Shown: positions 44,853-57,489, counted from the stretch's first letter. The stretch: 64,000 bases of DNA from Lamellibrachia satsuma (GCA_033239005.1 BSQZ01000011.1:8176001-8240000), one strand, 5' to 3'. The notes: generated by a model not told the origin, from the sequence alone. Made by a program: numbers and translations.

Positions 44853-46766
44853 TATGACTCGGATCAGTCCCTACGACTCGGGTCAGTCCCTTCGACTCGG
44901 GTCAGTCCCTACGACTCGGGTCAGTCCCTACGACTCGGGTCAGTCCCTACGACTCGGGTCAGTCACTTCGACTCGGGTAAGTCCCTACGATTCGGGTCAG
45001 TCCTTACGACTCGGATCAGTCCCTATGACTCGGGTCAGTCCCTACGACTCGGATCAGTCCCTACGACTCGGATCAGTCCCTACGACTCGGGTCAGTCCCT
45101 TCGACTCGGGTCAGTCCCTACGACTCGGGTCAGTCCCTACGACTCGGGTCAGTCCCTACGACTCGGGTCAGTCACTTCGACTCGGGTAAGTCCCTACGAT
45201 TCGGGTCAGTCCTTACGACTCGGATCAGTCCCTATGACTCGGGTCAGTCCCTACGACTCGGATCAGTCCCTACGACTCGGATCAGTCCCTACGACTCGGG
45301 TCAGTCCCTACGACTCGAATCAGTCCTTACAACTCGGATCAGTCCCTATGACTCGGGTCAGTCCCTACGACTCGGATCAGTCCCTACGACTCGGATCAGT
45401 CCCTACGACTCGGGTCAGTCCCTACGACTCGAATCAGTCCTTACAACTCGGATCAGTCCCTATGACTCGGGTCAGTCCCTACGACTCGGATCAGTCCCTA
45501 CGACTCGGATCAGTCCCTACGACTCGGATCAGTCCTTACGACCCGGATCAGTCCCTACGACTCGGGTCAGTCCCTATGACTCGGGTCAGTCCCTACGACT
45601 CAGGTCAGTCCCTTCGACTCGAGTCAGTCCCTTCGACTCGGGTCAGTCCCTTCGACTCGGGTCAGTCCCTACGACTCGGGTCAGTCCTTACGACTCGGAT
45701 CAGTCCCTACGACTCGGGTCAGTCCCTTCGACTCGGGTCAGTCCCTACGACTCGGGTCAGTCCCTACGACTCGGGTCAGTCCCTACGACTCGGGTCAGTC
45801 ACTTCGACTCGGGTCAGTCCCTACGATTCGGGTCAGTCCTTACGACTCGGATCAGTCCCTAGGACTCGGGTCAGTCCCTACGACTCGGATCATTCCCTAC
45901 GACTCGGATCAGTCCCTACGACTCGGGTCAGTCCCTACGACTCGGTTCAGTCCCTACGACTCGGATCAGTCCCTACGACTCGGATCAGTCCCTACGACTC
46001 GGATCAGTCCCTACGACTCGGATCAGTCCCTACGACTCGGATCAGTCCCTACGACTCGGGTCAGTCCCTACGACTCGAGTCAGTCCCTTCGACTCGGGTC
46101 AGTCCCTTCGACTCGGGTCAGTCCCTACGACTCGGGTCAGTCAATACGACTCGGGTCAGTCACTTCGACTCGGGTCAGTCCCTACGACTCGGGTCAGTCC
46201 CTACGACTCGGTTCAGTCCCTACGACTCGGATCAGTCCCTACGACTCGGATCAGTCCTTACGACTCGGATCAGTCCCTACGACTCGGGTCAGTCCCTACG
46301 ACTCGGATCAGTCCCTATGACTCGGGTCAGTCCCTTCGACTCGAGTCAGTCCCTTCGACTCGGGTCAGTCCCTTCGACTCGGGTCAGTCCCTACGACTCG
46401 GGTCAGTCCCTACGACTCGGGTCAGTCCCTTCGACTCGGGTCAGTCCCTACGACTCGGGTCAGTCCCTACGACTCGGTTCAGTCCCTACGACTCGGATCA
46501 GTCCCTACGACTCGGATCAGTCCTTACGACTCGGATTAGTCCCTACGACTCGGGTCAGTCCCTACGACTCGGATCAGTCCCTACGACTCGGGTCAGTCCC
46601 TTTGACTCGAGTCAGTCCCTTCGACTCGGGTCAGTCCCTTCGACTCGGGTCAGTCCCTACGACTCGGGTCAGTCAATACGACTCGGGTCAGTCACTTCGA
46701 CTCGGGTCAGTCCCTACGACTCGGGTCAGTCCCTATGACTCGAGTCAGTCCCTTCGACTCGAATCA
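44853..46766. repeat. 19-bp minisatellite, ~100 copies
   Basis: Tandem array of GACTCGGGTCAGTCCCTAC with frequent single-base variants (GGATCAG, CCTTC, CCTTAC, GAGTCAG). 19 is not a multiple of three, so three units give a 57-bp, 19-residue period (TRVSPYDSGQSLRLGSVPM-like), and all plus frames stay open because the unit lacks stops. The 583-codon frame ending at 46985 is therefore a by-product. Higher-order patches occur, for example 45234-45520, where a ~130-bp block is repeated. Confidence 0.97.
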
Positions 46767-48250
46767 ACACGTCTGCAACTGTCCAGCCCTTTAACTCTTG
46801 TTACGTATTTTAGGACGCAAATTCCCGGCAATTATTTGGAATTAAGAATTTCATATCTAACAAATATGCACTTTATGAGTACACTTATAAGAGTACACGA
46901 TGCCGATGTTCTCTGCATGATGCCACATAATGTTCGCACGTGCTTTTTGTTTTCGGAGACTCACTTTTTCATATTCACGTGTTAGTTGATCTAGTATATC
47001 TATCTTATTGTTCCGAGCAGATATAGCTCACTACCCTTGGTAGACAAGTGACAAGGGAGTAAACAGAACATCGGGAATGGAGCCACGAAAGCGGTACTAT
47101 GTCAACCTTGCCATCCTCCGATAGCACATAGTATGTTTAAATACATTAAAAACAAAAGCTCACCATTTTCTAAAACATGTTTCTAAATCATTTGTGATTA
47201 CACAATTACTATGCGCGGAAACCCGCATACCCCAAAACGTTCACATACTTCACATCCTGCTTTGTATTCTATTAGTGCCTTGCAACTTTACAGAACCTCA
47301 AACGGAGACATTGTCCACCACATGCCTCTAGACGTGTCAGGTTGAAACACGAGATATACTCAGTAGTAACTGTGTGTATTGGTTCTTCGACGAAATGCAA
47401 CCTTTTGACACAAGCAGCGCAGCTCGTTTATGTGTATAATTATACTCATTTGAATAATATATTTAGAAACGCCCTTGTTTGTGATATTAACATATTGAAT
47501 TAAGTAGGCAGGATTGGCTGCTGAATAATAGCATCATGGGCGTCGGAAGCTATTGAATATTGGTCGTGGGTGAGGTGGGTGGGGTGGATGGGGGTGGGGG
47601 TGTCGATGTTGATGATGAACTCTTCACCAACATATTGGACATCCGGCCTTTAGTTTAGTTATTGAATCGAGTACCAAGTGCCGCGTAAGCAATTTTGAAG
47701 ATATATATATATAAACTATTTAATAAAAGTCATATTTTCAGTCATGATTTACAGGGGTCGGCAACATCCGGCCCTCGCGCCACGCGCTGCCGACGGGGCA
47801 CTTTGTTATCGGGTCCGCGGCGCGGCATAATCCGACCCGCCCACCGCCCACCCGTCGATGTGAGTATATGCAATAAATAAATAGTACGTCACGCCTACAG
47901 TGTCGTTGACACTGCATCAAATACTGTGCTTCAGCTTCCCCATTTACACGGGTTGCATATGTGTCAACACGGTCGCATTTTTCGAGGGATAAAACGCGCA
48001 ACACTATTTGTATGGATTTGCCCAAAACGTACGTGCGCAGCGACCTACAAATATGTGCACAACATATTCGTAAAGTATATGTAAAAAACAATAATACAAT
48101 AGCACATATAAATATAGTTATTATGCTAAATGTATTAACTTTCAACAACCACGGTACTCTCGGTTGAATTATGTTACAGTTGTACTCCTCGCTGCTTGCA
48201 GCCTCTTGACGTTTGGCCCGTAGAGTGAAGGGCGCAAATCGCTGTTTATT
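46767..48250. other. No gene; possible hAT-type terminus at 47753
   Basis: Mostly AT-rich and gene-free. CAGGGGTCGGCAACATCCGG at 47753 onward resembles the CAGGGGTCGGCAACC-type ends of hAT transposons, followed by a GC-rich patch to about 47850. No second terminus or transposase was recognised. A 186-codon minus frame at 47738-48298 runs through this patch and has no recognisable domain. Confidence 0.4.
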
Positions 48251-48289
48251 TTGACGAAGAGACTGGTAACATATATCCGCAAGACCGCA

Positions 48290-48480
48290 AACGAACACGT
48301 GGATTATCTACTTCCGCTGGTTTGCCGCGCATGCTCAAAGGGAGCTCGCCGTGCAAACCAATGTATTGATTGGTTCTCACGAAATGTCGGCGCAGCTCAC
48401 GACAGTCGCTCTTCGGACGTTTTTAAACCAATAATATTTTGTTCGGATGACGTTTGGCAAATGCGAGTCGTATCAAGTAA
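48290..48480 (+). repeat. Dispersed repeat, copy 1
   Basis: Similar over about 180 bp to 56675-56850, same orientation (shared CGCTGGTTTG, GCGCATGCTCAAA/GCACATGCTCAAA, CAGTCGCTCTT, GGACGT). It is a diverged interspersed repeat of unknown class. Confidence 0.65.
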
Positions 48481-49879
48481 TACAAAAAGCCTTGTTAAAA
48501 ACATACGAAGGAATATCTCCTAAACCCGTAAGACCATAAAATTTTAGAAAATACGAAAGACTTACGAGTAAATTGCAAGATATGTTGCCTATGTCGGTAT
48601 AACAAGGAGAGCCAGCATTATATTTGCCAAGGGAACAAACCTTAGCAAGCCACTGCCGACAAGAAGGCTCGTGGACTTGACCATCGTTACTACATGGCGG
48701 GTGCAAGAGCTGACATGATGATCTGGGTAGTATCGAAAAATGCGACCGTGTTGTTGGATTGTATTTCGTGTTCGAAAACTCGTCTGCTGCTGACATCGGA
48801 TGAACGCTCGCCATTTCGTCAAAAATAGTTGTTCATGCCACCGTTGGTTGCCAGAACAGATTTAGCTTACTTCATGTTGTATAAGTTTTCGTGTCACGTC
48901 AAGACATTATCCTTACTCCGTTTACGACCGTCAGGTCACGACAACGAATAACTCACATTGTTTTACGAGATGCTCTCAGGTTCGACCACAATGTGGCTTT
49001 ATTCGTCGAAGTCCATACACATTACAACATCTATACTACAACTACTCTTCTTCACTTCTACTACAGACACAGCTCTCCTACAGCTATACATAATCCGTTC
49101 ACTTCATAACAAACGTTTTACATACATTAACATCAAGTTAATATCTACAATTTCAGCAGTTTTTGAGTAGTTCAGTTCATCTGCACTACAGGTAGCTAAC
49201 ATTCACTAACATAACGTTAACTAATCTGCTAATTACGGTCATGTGTAGCAGTAAATATAGCATTCATCCGAACAACCATCAGTCTAGTCAATTAACAACA
49301 ATATATCAAAATCACTGCATGGTTTTTAACTAGTTCCTTTGCTTTTGTGTAATTACGGAGATGGTCCATCCCCTAGACTGATGTCTCATTATTGTATACG
49401 ATCACACCAGTCCGCCATAGCAGGTGCTACGCCCTACATTTAAAACATGGATAATTTGGTCTTCATTGTTGTAACGTGACAATATTCAGCCCAAACATAT
49501 AACAGACGAAGACAATTATGTGCTATTTGGGTATGCAATTTCGACGAATTAGCCTTAAACATAATTAATATCTCAAACAAAGAGAATCATACACATACAT
49601 CATGATGCATGTATCAATGCTACCAAGAAACATCATACAGGATTCATACCAGCATCTATTAATTAAGAGTTGTACAATTTTACTCACCATATTACTGATG
49701 TCAGTTGATGGTTCTAATTATTATAGTCATTATGCAAACTGTCAACGTTCATTTGTCTGTTCAATGTTCACTGGGGTGTTCACTGGGGTACGTGTTTCAC
49801 TCGGCAATTTGGTGGGCCTGTGTTCTTCACGCGTGACCACACCTAGTCACCTACCGTCCTTCGATGTCGTTCCTGGATG

Positions 49880-50474
49880 TTAGAACTCCCAGTCATGCTG
49901 CTGGTTGCTCAGGTAGTCTCGTATTATCGCCCGTCGATGACAGACATGTGCATAGTGACCGATTTCTCCGCATACGTGACAATGCCGGTCCCTGGGATGT
50001 CTGGCCTGTAACGCTGTCACTGCCGACGATAAATCTGTGACGACAGTGGCGAAAGATTTGACCGTCGTCATTAGGGCAGCATCTCCAAGGCATCATCTGT
50101 AATTTCGGGTTGTTGCTACAAGGCTTACCAGCTCTACGGGGTCGGGTGCGGTCTTGTCCCGCCGCACGGTGGTTAAGCCAGATGACGAATGCATCGAAGA
50201 ATACCGCTGGACCACCTTCATCGGAACATGGCAGGGCAGGTTCACCGAGACGGTCTTTTCCGTACAGGAAGGTGTCGTCACTGGATTCCGCATCGTTGTC
50301 GTTTCGTTCGTCTGGCGTCGGGGATTGTGGCGAGTCTCGTTCTGTGTATTGCTGGTCGACGCCTCCCGGGAAGGCCTCTAACGGCATCCAGCCATTACCT
50401 GTCATCGTGTATGGAGGTCTTCGACGTTTCCTAAATAAAAAGAAATCCAGCGCCGTCAAATGTACAAGTGGCAA
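49880..50474 (-). pseudogene. Gag-like protein with CCHC knuckle
   Basis: Two overlapping minus-strand frames. The upstream one (50474-50090) starts MPLVHLTALDFFLFRKRR and is acidic in the middle (NDNDAESSDDTFLYGKD), with FFDAFVIWLNHRA. The downstream one (50071-49880) carries TVVTDLSSAVTALQARHPRD and the retroviral-type zinc knuckle CHVCGEIGHYAHVC. A frameshift near 50080 separates them. Location between two LTR-like repeats supports a nucleocapsid/gag identity. Confidence 0.65.
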
Positions 50475-50527
50475 ACGACAGTTGCTAAAAAAATCCTAGG
50501 CTACGCTCGCCAAAATGTACAAGTTAT

Positions 50528-50590
50528 CGTATCACGTCAAGACATTATCGTGTCACGTCAAGACATTATCGTCTCACGTCAAGACATTAT
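50528..50590. repeat. 21-bp triplication within LTR copy
   Basis: Three copies of CG(TA/TG/TC)TCACGTCAAGACATTATC head to tail. The other LTR has one copy. Confidence 0.92.
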
Positions 50591-50995
50591 CCCTACTTCA
50601 TTCAGTACCGCCAGGACGCGACAACAAATACCTCACATTGCTTTACCACAAGATCTTAGGTTCGACAACAATGTGGCTTTATTAGTCGAAGTCCATACCG
50701 TCGTCGTTACAACATCTATTCTACAACTACTCTACTACGGTTCTACTACAGACACAGCTCTCCTACAGCTAGATATTATCCGTTCCCTTTATAGCAAATG
50801 TTTTACATACAATAACATCAATTTAATATCTACAATTTCAGCAGTTAGTGATTCTACCTAAAAAGAAAAGACAATTTGTATTCAAGATGCTGAGATGCTA
50901 TTATTATTTATGAAGTGTGTGGATTCTCCCGAAGATGTCGTAATGTATATGTATACGATTAATGTTCGACAAAAGTCGATTGGTGGAGCGGAAGT

Positions 50996-52116
50996 CCATT
51001 ACCTTCCAAGGACACCGAGGACACGAAATACATTACCTTCCAAGGCCACCGAGGACACGAAATCCATTACCTTCCAAGGCCACCGAGGACACGAAATCCA
51101 TTACCTTCCAAGGCCACCTAGGACACGAAATCCATTACCTTCCAAGGCCACCTAGGACACGAAATCCATTACCTTCCAAGGCCACCGAGGACACGAAATC
51201 CATTACCTTCCAAGGACACCGAGGACACGAAATACATTACCTTCCAAGCCCACCGAGGACACGAAATCCATTACCTTCCAAGGCCACCGAGGACACGAAA
51301 TCCATTACCTTCCAAGGCCACCTAGGACACAAAATCCATTACCTTCCAAGGCCACCAAGGACACGAAATCCATTACCTTCCAAGGCCACCGAGGGCACGA
51401 AATCCATTAACTTCCAAGGCCACCGAGGACACGAAATCCATTACTTTCCAAGGCCAAGGAGGACACGAAATCCATTACCTTCCAAGGCCAACGAGGGCAC
51501 GAAATCCATTACCTTCCAAGGCCACCAAGGACACGAAATCCATTACCTTCCAAGGCTACCGAGGGCACGAAATCCATTACCTTCCAAGGCCACCGAGGAC
51601 ACGAAATCCATTACTTTCCAAGGCCAAGGAGGACACGAAATCCATTACCTTCCAAGGCCAACGAGGGCACGAAATCCATTACCTTCCAAGGCCACCGAGG
51701 GCACGAAATCCATTAACTTCCAAGGCCACCGAGGACACGAAATCCATTACCTTCCAAGGCCACCGAGGGCACGAAATCAATTACCTTCCAAGGCCACCGA
51801 GGATACGAAATCCATTACCTTCCAAGGCCACCGAGGGCACGAAATCCATTACCTTCCAAGGCCACCGAGGGCACGAAATCCATTACCTTCCAAGGCCAAC
51901 GAGGGCACGAAATCCATTACCTTCCAAGGCCACTGAGGGCACGAAATCCATTACCTTCCAAGGCCAACGAGGGCACGAAATCCATTACCTTCCAAGGCCA
52001 GCGAGGACACGAAATCCATTACCTTCCAAGGCCAACGAGGGCACGAAATCCATTACCTTCCAAGGCCACCGAGGACACGAAATCCATTACCTTCCAAGGC
52101 CATCGAGGACACGAAC
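50996..52116. repeat. 34-bp minisatellite, ~33 copies
   Basis: Unit GGCCACCGAGGACACGAAAT plus CCATTACCTTCCAA, with common variants GGCCAACGAGGGCACG and GGCCACCTAGG. The open frame of 324 codons across it (repeating HEIHYLPRPPRTRNPLPSKA) results from a stop-free unit. Confidence 0.97.
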
Positions 52117-52739
52117 GTGACCTGGGTTGACCTAACTCATTAATCAACTATATAACGTATCAGAAGTTTATAGAAAACTTTAGAAAAGTATCACAAAGTT
52201 ATCAGAATTATATAGACGTATTCCAAACTACAGTCATACTAGTCCAATTTGCACCAAATTGTTCATATTTAGTTCACTGATTGATAGACAATTTAATAGT
52301 TGTTGCTGGATAACTTGCTTCATTGTATTGAAGTGCAGGTTTTACTACTAACAGAAACTGACATGGGACTAAGAAATGTGTCAAAACAGCATAATGTGCA
52401 GATTTTCCTTAACGAATATTTTATGTATCTTCATGACATGTGGCGTGTAGGGTCCTTACCGTAGCCACTTCATGATAATCACACTGAATTAATATTACAC
52501 AATGAATTGTTTGAATACAATGAATACAAGCAAGAGTGTACCCTTAATGTGAAAACGCCCCTAGGAAAAACCACCTAACCATGTAAGGCCCAAATACCTT
52601 AAAAACGGTGCACACAAATTATCACCTTGGGAAAATGTTTAGTATAACCCACAATCGCCAGGTGCCACCACTAAGAAACATACGTGTCACTGGAATATGG
52701 GACGTCATATTTTATGTTACGGTTTACCAGTGATAGTTC
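52117..52739. other. No gene seen
   Basis: AT-rich flank of the minisatellite without recognised features. Confidence 0.5.
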
Positions 52740-52862
52740 GCAGGCACGTACGCACGCACGCACCCACGCCCGCATGCACGCACACCCGCAAGAATACACA
52801 CGCGCACGCACACGCGCACACGCAAGCACACGCAAGCACACGCACACACTCACGCACACACG
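52740..52862. repeat. (CGCA/CACA)n low-complexity tract
   Basis: CACGCACGCACACGCAAG-type repeats. Thr-His and Cys-Val frames here are spurious. Confidence 0.93.
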
Positions 52863-53504
52863 TTAGCCTTGACCATCCAGTGAGATGTGACTGAGGGAGC
52901 ACACAGTTTGTTGCCCTCACAAGAACACACAGGAAAAGACGGATTCTCGACATGTGGTTTTGTTTTGCAAACATTTTGTTTTCGCGAACGCGATGGTAAA
53001 ATATTCTAACTAGAAAGGCGTATTATGAATGTTGGCGGTCTCAGAGTTCACCGCATCTATATGTTAATACTCTACCTTTGGGGGAAGTCTGGCAGTATCT
53101 CCTCCCAGGCGCCGACGTCCAGCCGCCTCTTTCAATATTCCTTCGCCTCCTTGGACCAGTCGCCTCTGATCTGACACTGTTGTCGTCATCAGAAGTTGTA
53201 GTCTGACGTGCAAATTCGGAAACACTTGTATCACCACCGTAAGACACAATGAACGAATTCAGCTTTAAATGAGGCTTCGGTGCACTTTCAAGCAGACTTC
53301 AGTCGCAGATCTCTGTGGAAAGTGCTGCTCCACCCAAATCGGTACAGTAAACATTATCGAGAAACAACACATATGCCACTTCAGATTTTAATAGGTGGCG
53401 ATTTCATGGTTCAACGTGCTTCCTGAGTGAGTTCCTTTGGTTATCAATTTGGCACCTCCAGAAACCTACGCCCGAGCACGTCATGGTGCTGGCCTGAAAG
53501 TGTG
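52863..53504. other. No gene seen
   Basis: No coding or transposon signature recognised. Short frames at 53041-53249 lack domains. Confidence 0.5.
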
Positions 53505-54170
53505 TTTGCAGCTTCAAAGAGTAATCAAATTATTGGGTTGATGATGCAGAAACAACAATAAAGAAAAAGAGCTATATATTGTACTATGCAGTAGTTAGGC
53601 CGCAAGGACAACATGAAAACTACTTCAAAATAATTGGTTCCAAACGTAGAGAAATGGAAACAACTGCTATTGACAGAACATCATAAAAACAAGTCACACT
53701 ACGAGTCTAAAAACAGCTTGAGAGCAACGTTTGGAAGTTTCCGTCACAAAGCTGCAAATGTCATCACAGCGATCACAGCCACCATTGCGACAGACTTTGC
53801 GCGTCAAGATTTGGTCTCCAGAAACACGACCGTGTTCATCAGCCATGACTGCAAGATACATAATATTATACCCAACATCGAGATAGGTGGCCTACAAAGG
53901 AAGGAAAGCAAGGAATGAAGGCCGGAATTTGGAATACTGCGTAGCAAGAAGGATATGGATACGCTAGGAAGAACATCACTATTTAAGCTGATCCTAGAAC
54001 GGAGAGACAGTAGTTATGAACAATGCCCACAAGAATGTGGCTCATCGAATAGGAGGAAATTTAGACGTGAAATTAAGATAAATTGTTACAATATTGAATT
54101 GATAGGCGCTATTGATAACATGTTTATTTCAAATGTGAAAGGTTGAAGAATTAGAGGACACGGATGAAGT
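53505..54170 (+). mobile_element. CR1-like LINE fragment with internal insert
   Basis: Degenerate plus-strand RT C-terminal region. GCAGCTTCAAAGAGTAATCA-type sequence continues through GTAGTTAGGCC at 53602 and resumes at GGAATTTGGAATACTG (53922), GATATGGATACGCTAGGAAG and CGTGAAATTAAGATAA. A foreign segment of about 315 bp (53603-53920) lies between, flanked by AGGCC on both sides. The insert has one 94-codon frame starting MVPNVEKWKQLLLTE without known domain. Confidence 0.75.
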
Positions 54171-54662
54171 CTTTCAAGATAAATTACTTGACCATTCAGA
54201 TTTCATATGACCAATAACTCATATCGCGTACAGCACTTAAATAAACCAATAAGTAATCTCTGTAACGTCACTTCCGTTCCGTCTTATTTCGACCAATAAC
54301 CATTTCATCAACTGAACCAGCTGTACACTATTGATCGTAGCTAGTTGTCATAACTGTAATAAAATGAAAAACTAGAGTTATACATGCTTATACAGAGTAG
54401 TTATATGTATTTAACAGTGAAACGTTAGATATAATAGAAAAGTACAACTTATGTTATCATTTGTACCGGTAAATAGCAAATATTAACATTTCCGTTACAG
54501 TGACATTTCTGTCACCTAGAGCATCATATTGAATGTAAAGAGCAAATAATCTCTGTTTTTGTAAACTAGTCCATATGTAAAGATAAATTAAAATAACGTT
54601 TCATTCAATAAAATAGGATACAGTACGCTACGTAACGGTACCCGCCAATGTGTGGAGTGATC

Positions 54663-54750
54663 GAAGTGGGCGTGGCAGATGAATGAAGTAGGCGTGGCAG
54701 ATGAATGAAGTGGGCGTGGCAGATGAATGAAGTGGGCGTGGCAGATGAAT
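54663..54750. repeat. 22-bp tandem repeat x4
   Basis: GAAGTGGGCGTGGCAGATGAAT in four nearly identical copies. Confidence 0.95.
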
Positions 54751-55859
54751 GCAGATATTTTATCTGACCCACCTGGACACTGCACGCGTGTTTAGCATAC
54801 ATAGCGACCTGTAGGTGCTAGACATAACTAACAAATCAAGTAAGGTTAAAGTAATTTCAAAATGATATGATATGATGATAAGTCAAACATATATATATAT
54901 ATATGTAGCATAGCACACAATTAGTTTCATGCAGATTGTATACTAAGCGTTTATAACGAGATGCAACGTTACACGATATGTCACTGCCCGGGCAAACACG
55001 AACTCCCCTGAAATTGAAAGGCGAGCTTGTAGCCTAGACACTGCCACGTCCGTAGCGAATGGGCCTAGCGGCAAATTCAAACATTTAATATAAAACACAT
55101 TTCTACCAAATCTTACATTTCGCTAAAAGACGAATACTGTATAAATTTTAACAAATGTAACACACTAGATTGTATAAATTGTAATGTAAATCTGATCCGC
55201 GAGAAGGTCAACATGTATAATGTAGATAATCAGCGTCTACACACGTATCCGGCCCAGGACAAACGGCGCTAATCATCCAGTGAAACCCGCCCAGCTAGTT
55301 AATCTGAGAGTGCCTCGGCTACCCTAGTGGTCTATGGTGAGATATTTGACAAACCCGACGACACGCCCGCCACCCACCAGCTCGCACGCTACCTGCTGGA
55401 TGTGCCTACTCAATGCGACAGAGCTTTCTCGCAGGCACCGCTGGAACAATCTGCCTTTCTCTTTAAATGTGTGTGCATTTATCATTATGCTATGTATGGA
55501 TTCATGCCAATTTTTCTTCAATAATGCTAGGCGTACATTGCTAAACTTTTGTTTCGAATCGTGTGTTTATTTGACTTAACTTGGACCAGTTGTGCTATTT
55601 ACGCTGACCCGCAACTTAACAAAACTCGAGTCGTATGTTAATTTAGCCGGTGCAACAGGTTTTTAACTGATTCCATAATTGAATCGATGCAACATATGTT
55701 GTGTAATATGCGCTGACCCGATCACACAAACGCGCGACTCACAACAAAGGTTCAGCAATGCACGCCACGGACATTTTAGTATTCACCTTTAAATATTAAT
55801 ATTTACTTTTAACTTATTTTAATTAGTGTTTTAATGTTATTTTATTTATTGATTGTCAC

Positions 55860-55862
<3 letters not shown>
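54751..55862. other. No gene seen
   Basis: Spacer without recognised features apart from a short TA run at about 54890-54904. Overlapping small frames at 55324-55579 have no domain or splice support. Confidence 0.5.

Positions 55863-55938
<76 letters not shown>
55863..55938. repeat. (TA)n microsatellite
   Basis: TA run of about 76 bp. Confidence 0.97.
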
Positions 55939-55945
<7 letters not shown>

Positions 55946-56674
55946 CAGGGCCTGCATACCCTTATCTAAAATTCATGTAGGGTAACTTGGGGCAGCGCGG
56001 CCCCCGAAGGAATATTTTCAATTTGTACACCAGTAAACTCCGTTAGCATGCTTTTAATGTGTTCACGTTATATGTAGATATGCGAGTTACCCTTTGGAAA
56101 ACTACTTAGCAAATAGGTAACCTAAAAAGGGTACCCAAAAACCGTCTTGCATCCAATCCCTTCCCCGTGGTTTTCCCTTATATGAACGAACTATTGCCTG
56201 AAATTAAAATGTGTTTATATACAAATTGTATGATAGTAATATACATATATTTAAATTGGAGTTAACATATAGTACACACCTTGCGATCCATACATAATAT
56301 AATATATAATATCGTCTTGCCACAGAACGTGTGCCTTACTACGATGTATACAAAACACAACACATAATTGTCCATTTTGATTGACATGTTCGACATTAAT
56401 AACATTATCATGTCACCAATTATATTCATGATTCACATCGTTATATAGTGAGCTGCGCCATTTTGCTACTAATAAAATATTTGATCTGTGAATGTAATGG
56501 TGCAAATAAAAGTAAAAAAACACAGATTTAGTTACATCGGTCTCGTGTTGTGAGGGTGTTTACACGGCCGATTTTGATTTGATTGTGTCGTACGTCCAAA
56601 TCGGAAAACAATGCTCGTGTATACGGGCCTTAAGACTGGTAGGAGAAATCCATAAGAACTCAAATGAACCCGTA
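55939..56674. other. No gene seen
   Basis: AT-rich. Contains a possible DNA-transposon-like phrase TGTTTACACGGCCGATTT at about 56557, but no partner inverted repeat was found. Confidence 0.45.
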
Positions 56675-56850
56675 TAATTATTTACGTTCGCTGGTTTGTC
56701 GCACATGCTCAAAATTATCTCGCCTTGCAAATGTGGATATATTGATTGGATCTCGCGAGCTTTTGTCTCAGCTGACTGAACATAGCTAAAATAGTTGCGG
56801 CAGTCGCTCTTTGGACGTGTTCTGAACTGATCATCTGTTAGTCCAGTTAC
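56675..56850 (+). repeat. Dispersed repeat, copy 2
   Basis: Diverged counterpart of 48290-48480. Confidence 0.65.
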
Positions 56851-57038
56851 GGCATTAGACTAACGCTGGCCGCGCCCCTATAATACAAAAGGCTTATTCA
56901 AATGGAATGTCTCACGCGCTCGCGAGACCGCCAAATTTAAGAAAATCCGTAAGACGTTCGGGTAAACTACTAAACTCTATCCGTGACATCCGTGACATCC
57001 GCGACATCCGTGACATCGCGATCTTTCTAACGTCATCG

Positions 57039-57213
57039 TGGACCGATTTCATGAAGCGTTTGTAATTCTCGAAATCTTCCTTGTTCGTGATTACGTACAG
57101 TTGTTCGCAACGCTCCTCGTGCTTTATACGATTGTCCAGAGTTACGTAGTCTTCGTCAAACTTCGTCCGCACAAATGCCTTCGAACGGTACGAACGCTTC
57201 GTGAAACCGGCCC
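57039..57213. repeat. Foldback, MITE-like inverted repeat
   Basis: The arm GGACCGATTTCATGAAGCGT (57039 on) pairs imperfectly with GAACGCTTCGTGAAACCGGCC (57191-57213), the outer ends of a ~175-bp foldback. The adjoining (CATCCGTGA)n tandem at 56985-57015 produces the SRMSRM repeats of the minus-strand 171-codon frame at 56912-57427. That frame contains protein-like sequence (FDEDYVTLDNRIKHEERCEQ) but no family I recognise, and half of it lies in the foldback. Confidence 0.5.
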
Positions 57214-57489
57214 ATGCGCCTTCTAACACGTACACATGTACACATGTACCTGAGCCGGTAGCGAAGCATAAGCAGCATTCACGAAACCCACATTGAAAAG
57301 GTAATGGTATGTTCTTGTACAGCGCGTTATCCAGTCCATGTGGCTGTTCAAAGCGTTTTACACTTCGCCCCCGGCAGACCTGTTCATCCCATCGCCATCT
57401 CGATTTCCCTGGGAAGCATTCAGCCACGCTGCAATTACTGCGCGGAGACTTTGTTTACATAGCCATCTCCGTCTGCAGCTGCACTGACT

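Larger units (their letters stand above)
48878..50846 (-). mobile_element. Old LTR element with gag only
   Basis: Two direct repeats, 48878-49161 and 50516-50846, about 80 percent identical (shared GTCACGTCAAGACATTATCC, CAATGTGGCTTTATT, CTACTACAGACACAGCTCTC, ATATCTACAATTTCAGCAGT), bracket about 1.35 kb that includes a minus-strand gag-like gene with a zinc knuckle. Both repeats hold AATAAA in the minus orientation, as expected for LTRs of a minus-strand element. No protease or pol is present, so it is a large internal deletion or a non-autonomous derivative. No clear target duplication was found, consistent with age. Confidence 0.72.

Noticed and set aside
44853..46766. CRISPR array
   Set aside because: Units are contiguous with no unique spacers, and the context is eukaryotic. 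The same holds for the arrays at 3795, 50996 and 58228.
45234..46985. 583-codon open frame (TRVSPYDSGQSLRLG repeats) as a repetitive protein gene
   Set aside because: It is the translation of the stop-free 19-bp minisatellite. All forward frames are open and the non-repeat tail lacks any domain.
47738..48298. 186-codon minus-strand frame as a membrane protein gene
   Set aside because: No recognisable domain or splice context. The C-terminal part runs through a probable hAT terminal sequence. The hydrophobic stretch alone is not enough.
50962..51936. 324-codon open frame as a gene
   Set aside because: Produced by the 34-bp minisatellite, with no flanking gene structure.
56912..57427. 171-codon minus-strand frame as a host gene
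   Set aside because: Half lies in a foldback repeat and part is a short tandem repeat (SRMSRM). Parts look protein-like, so it stays a weak candidate only.
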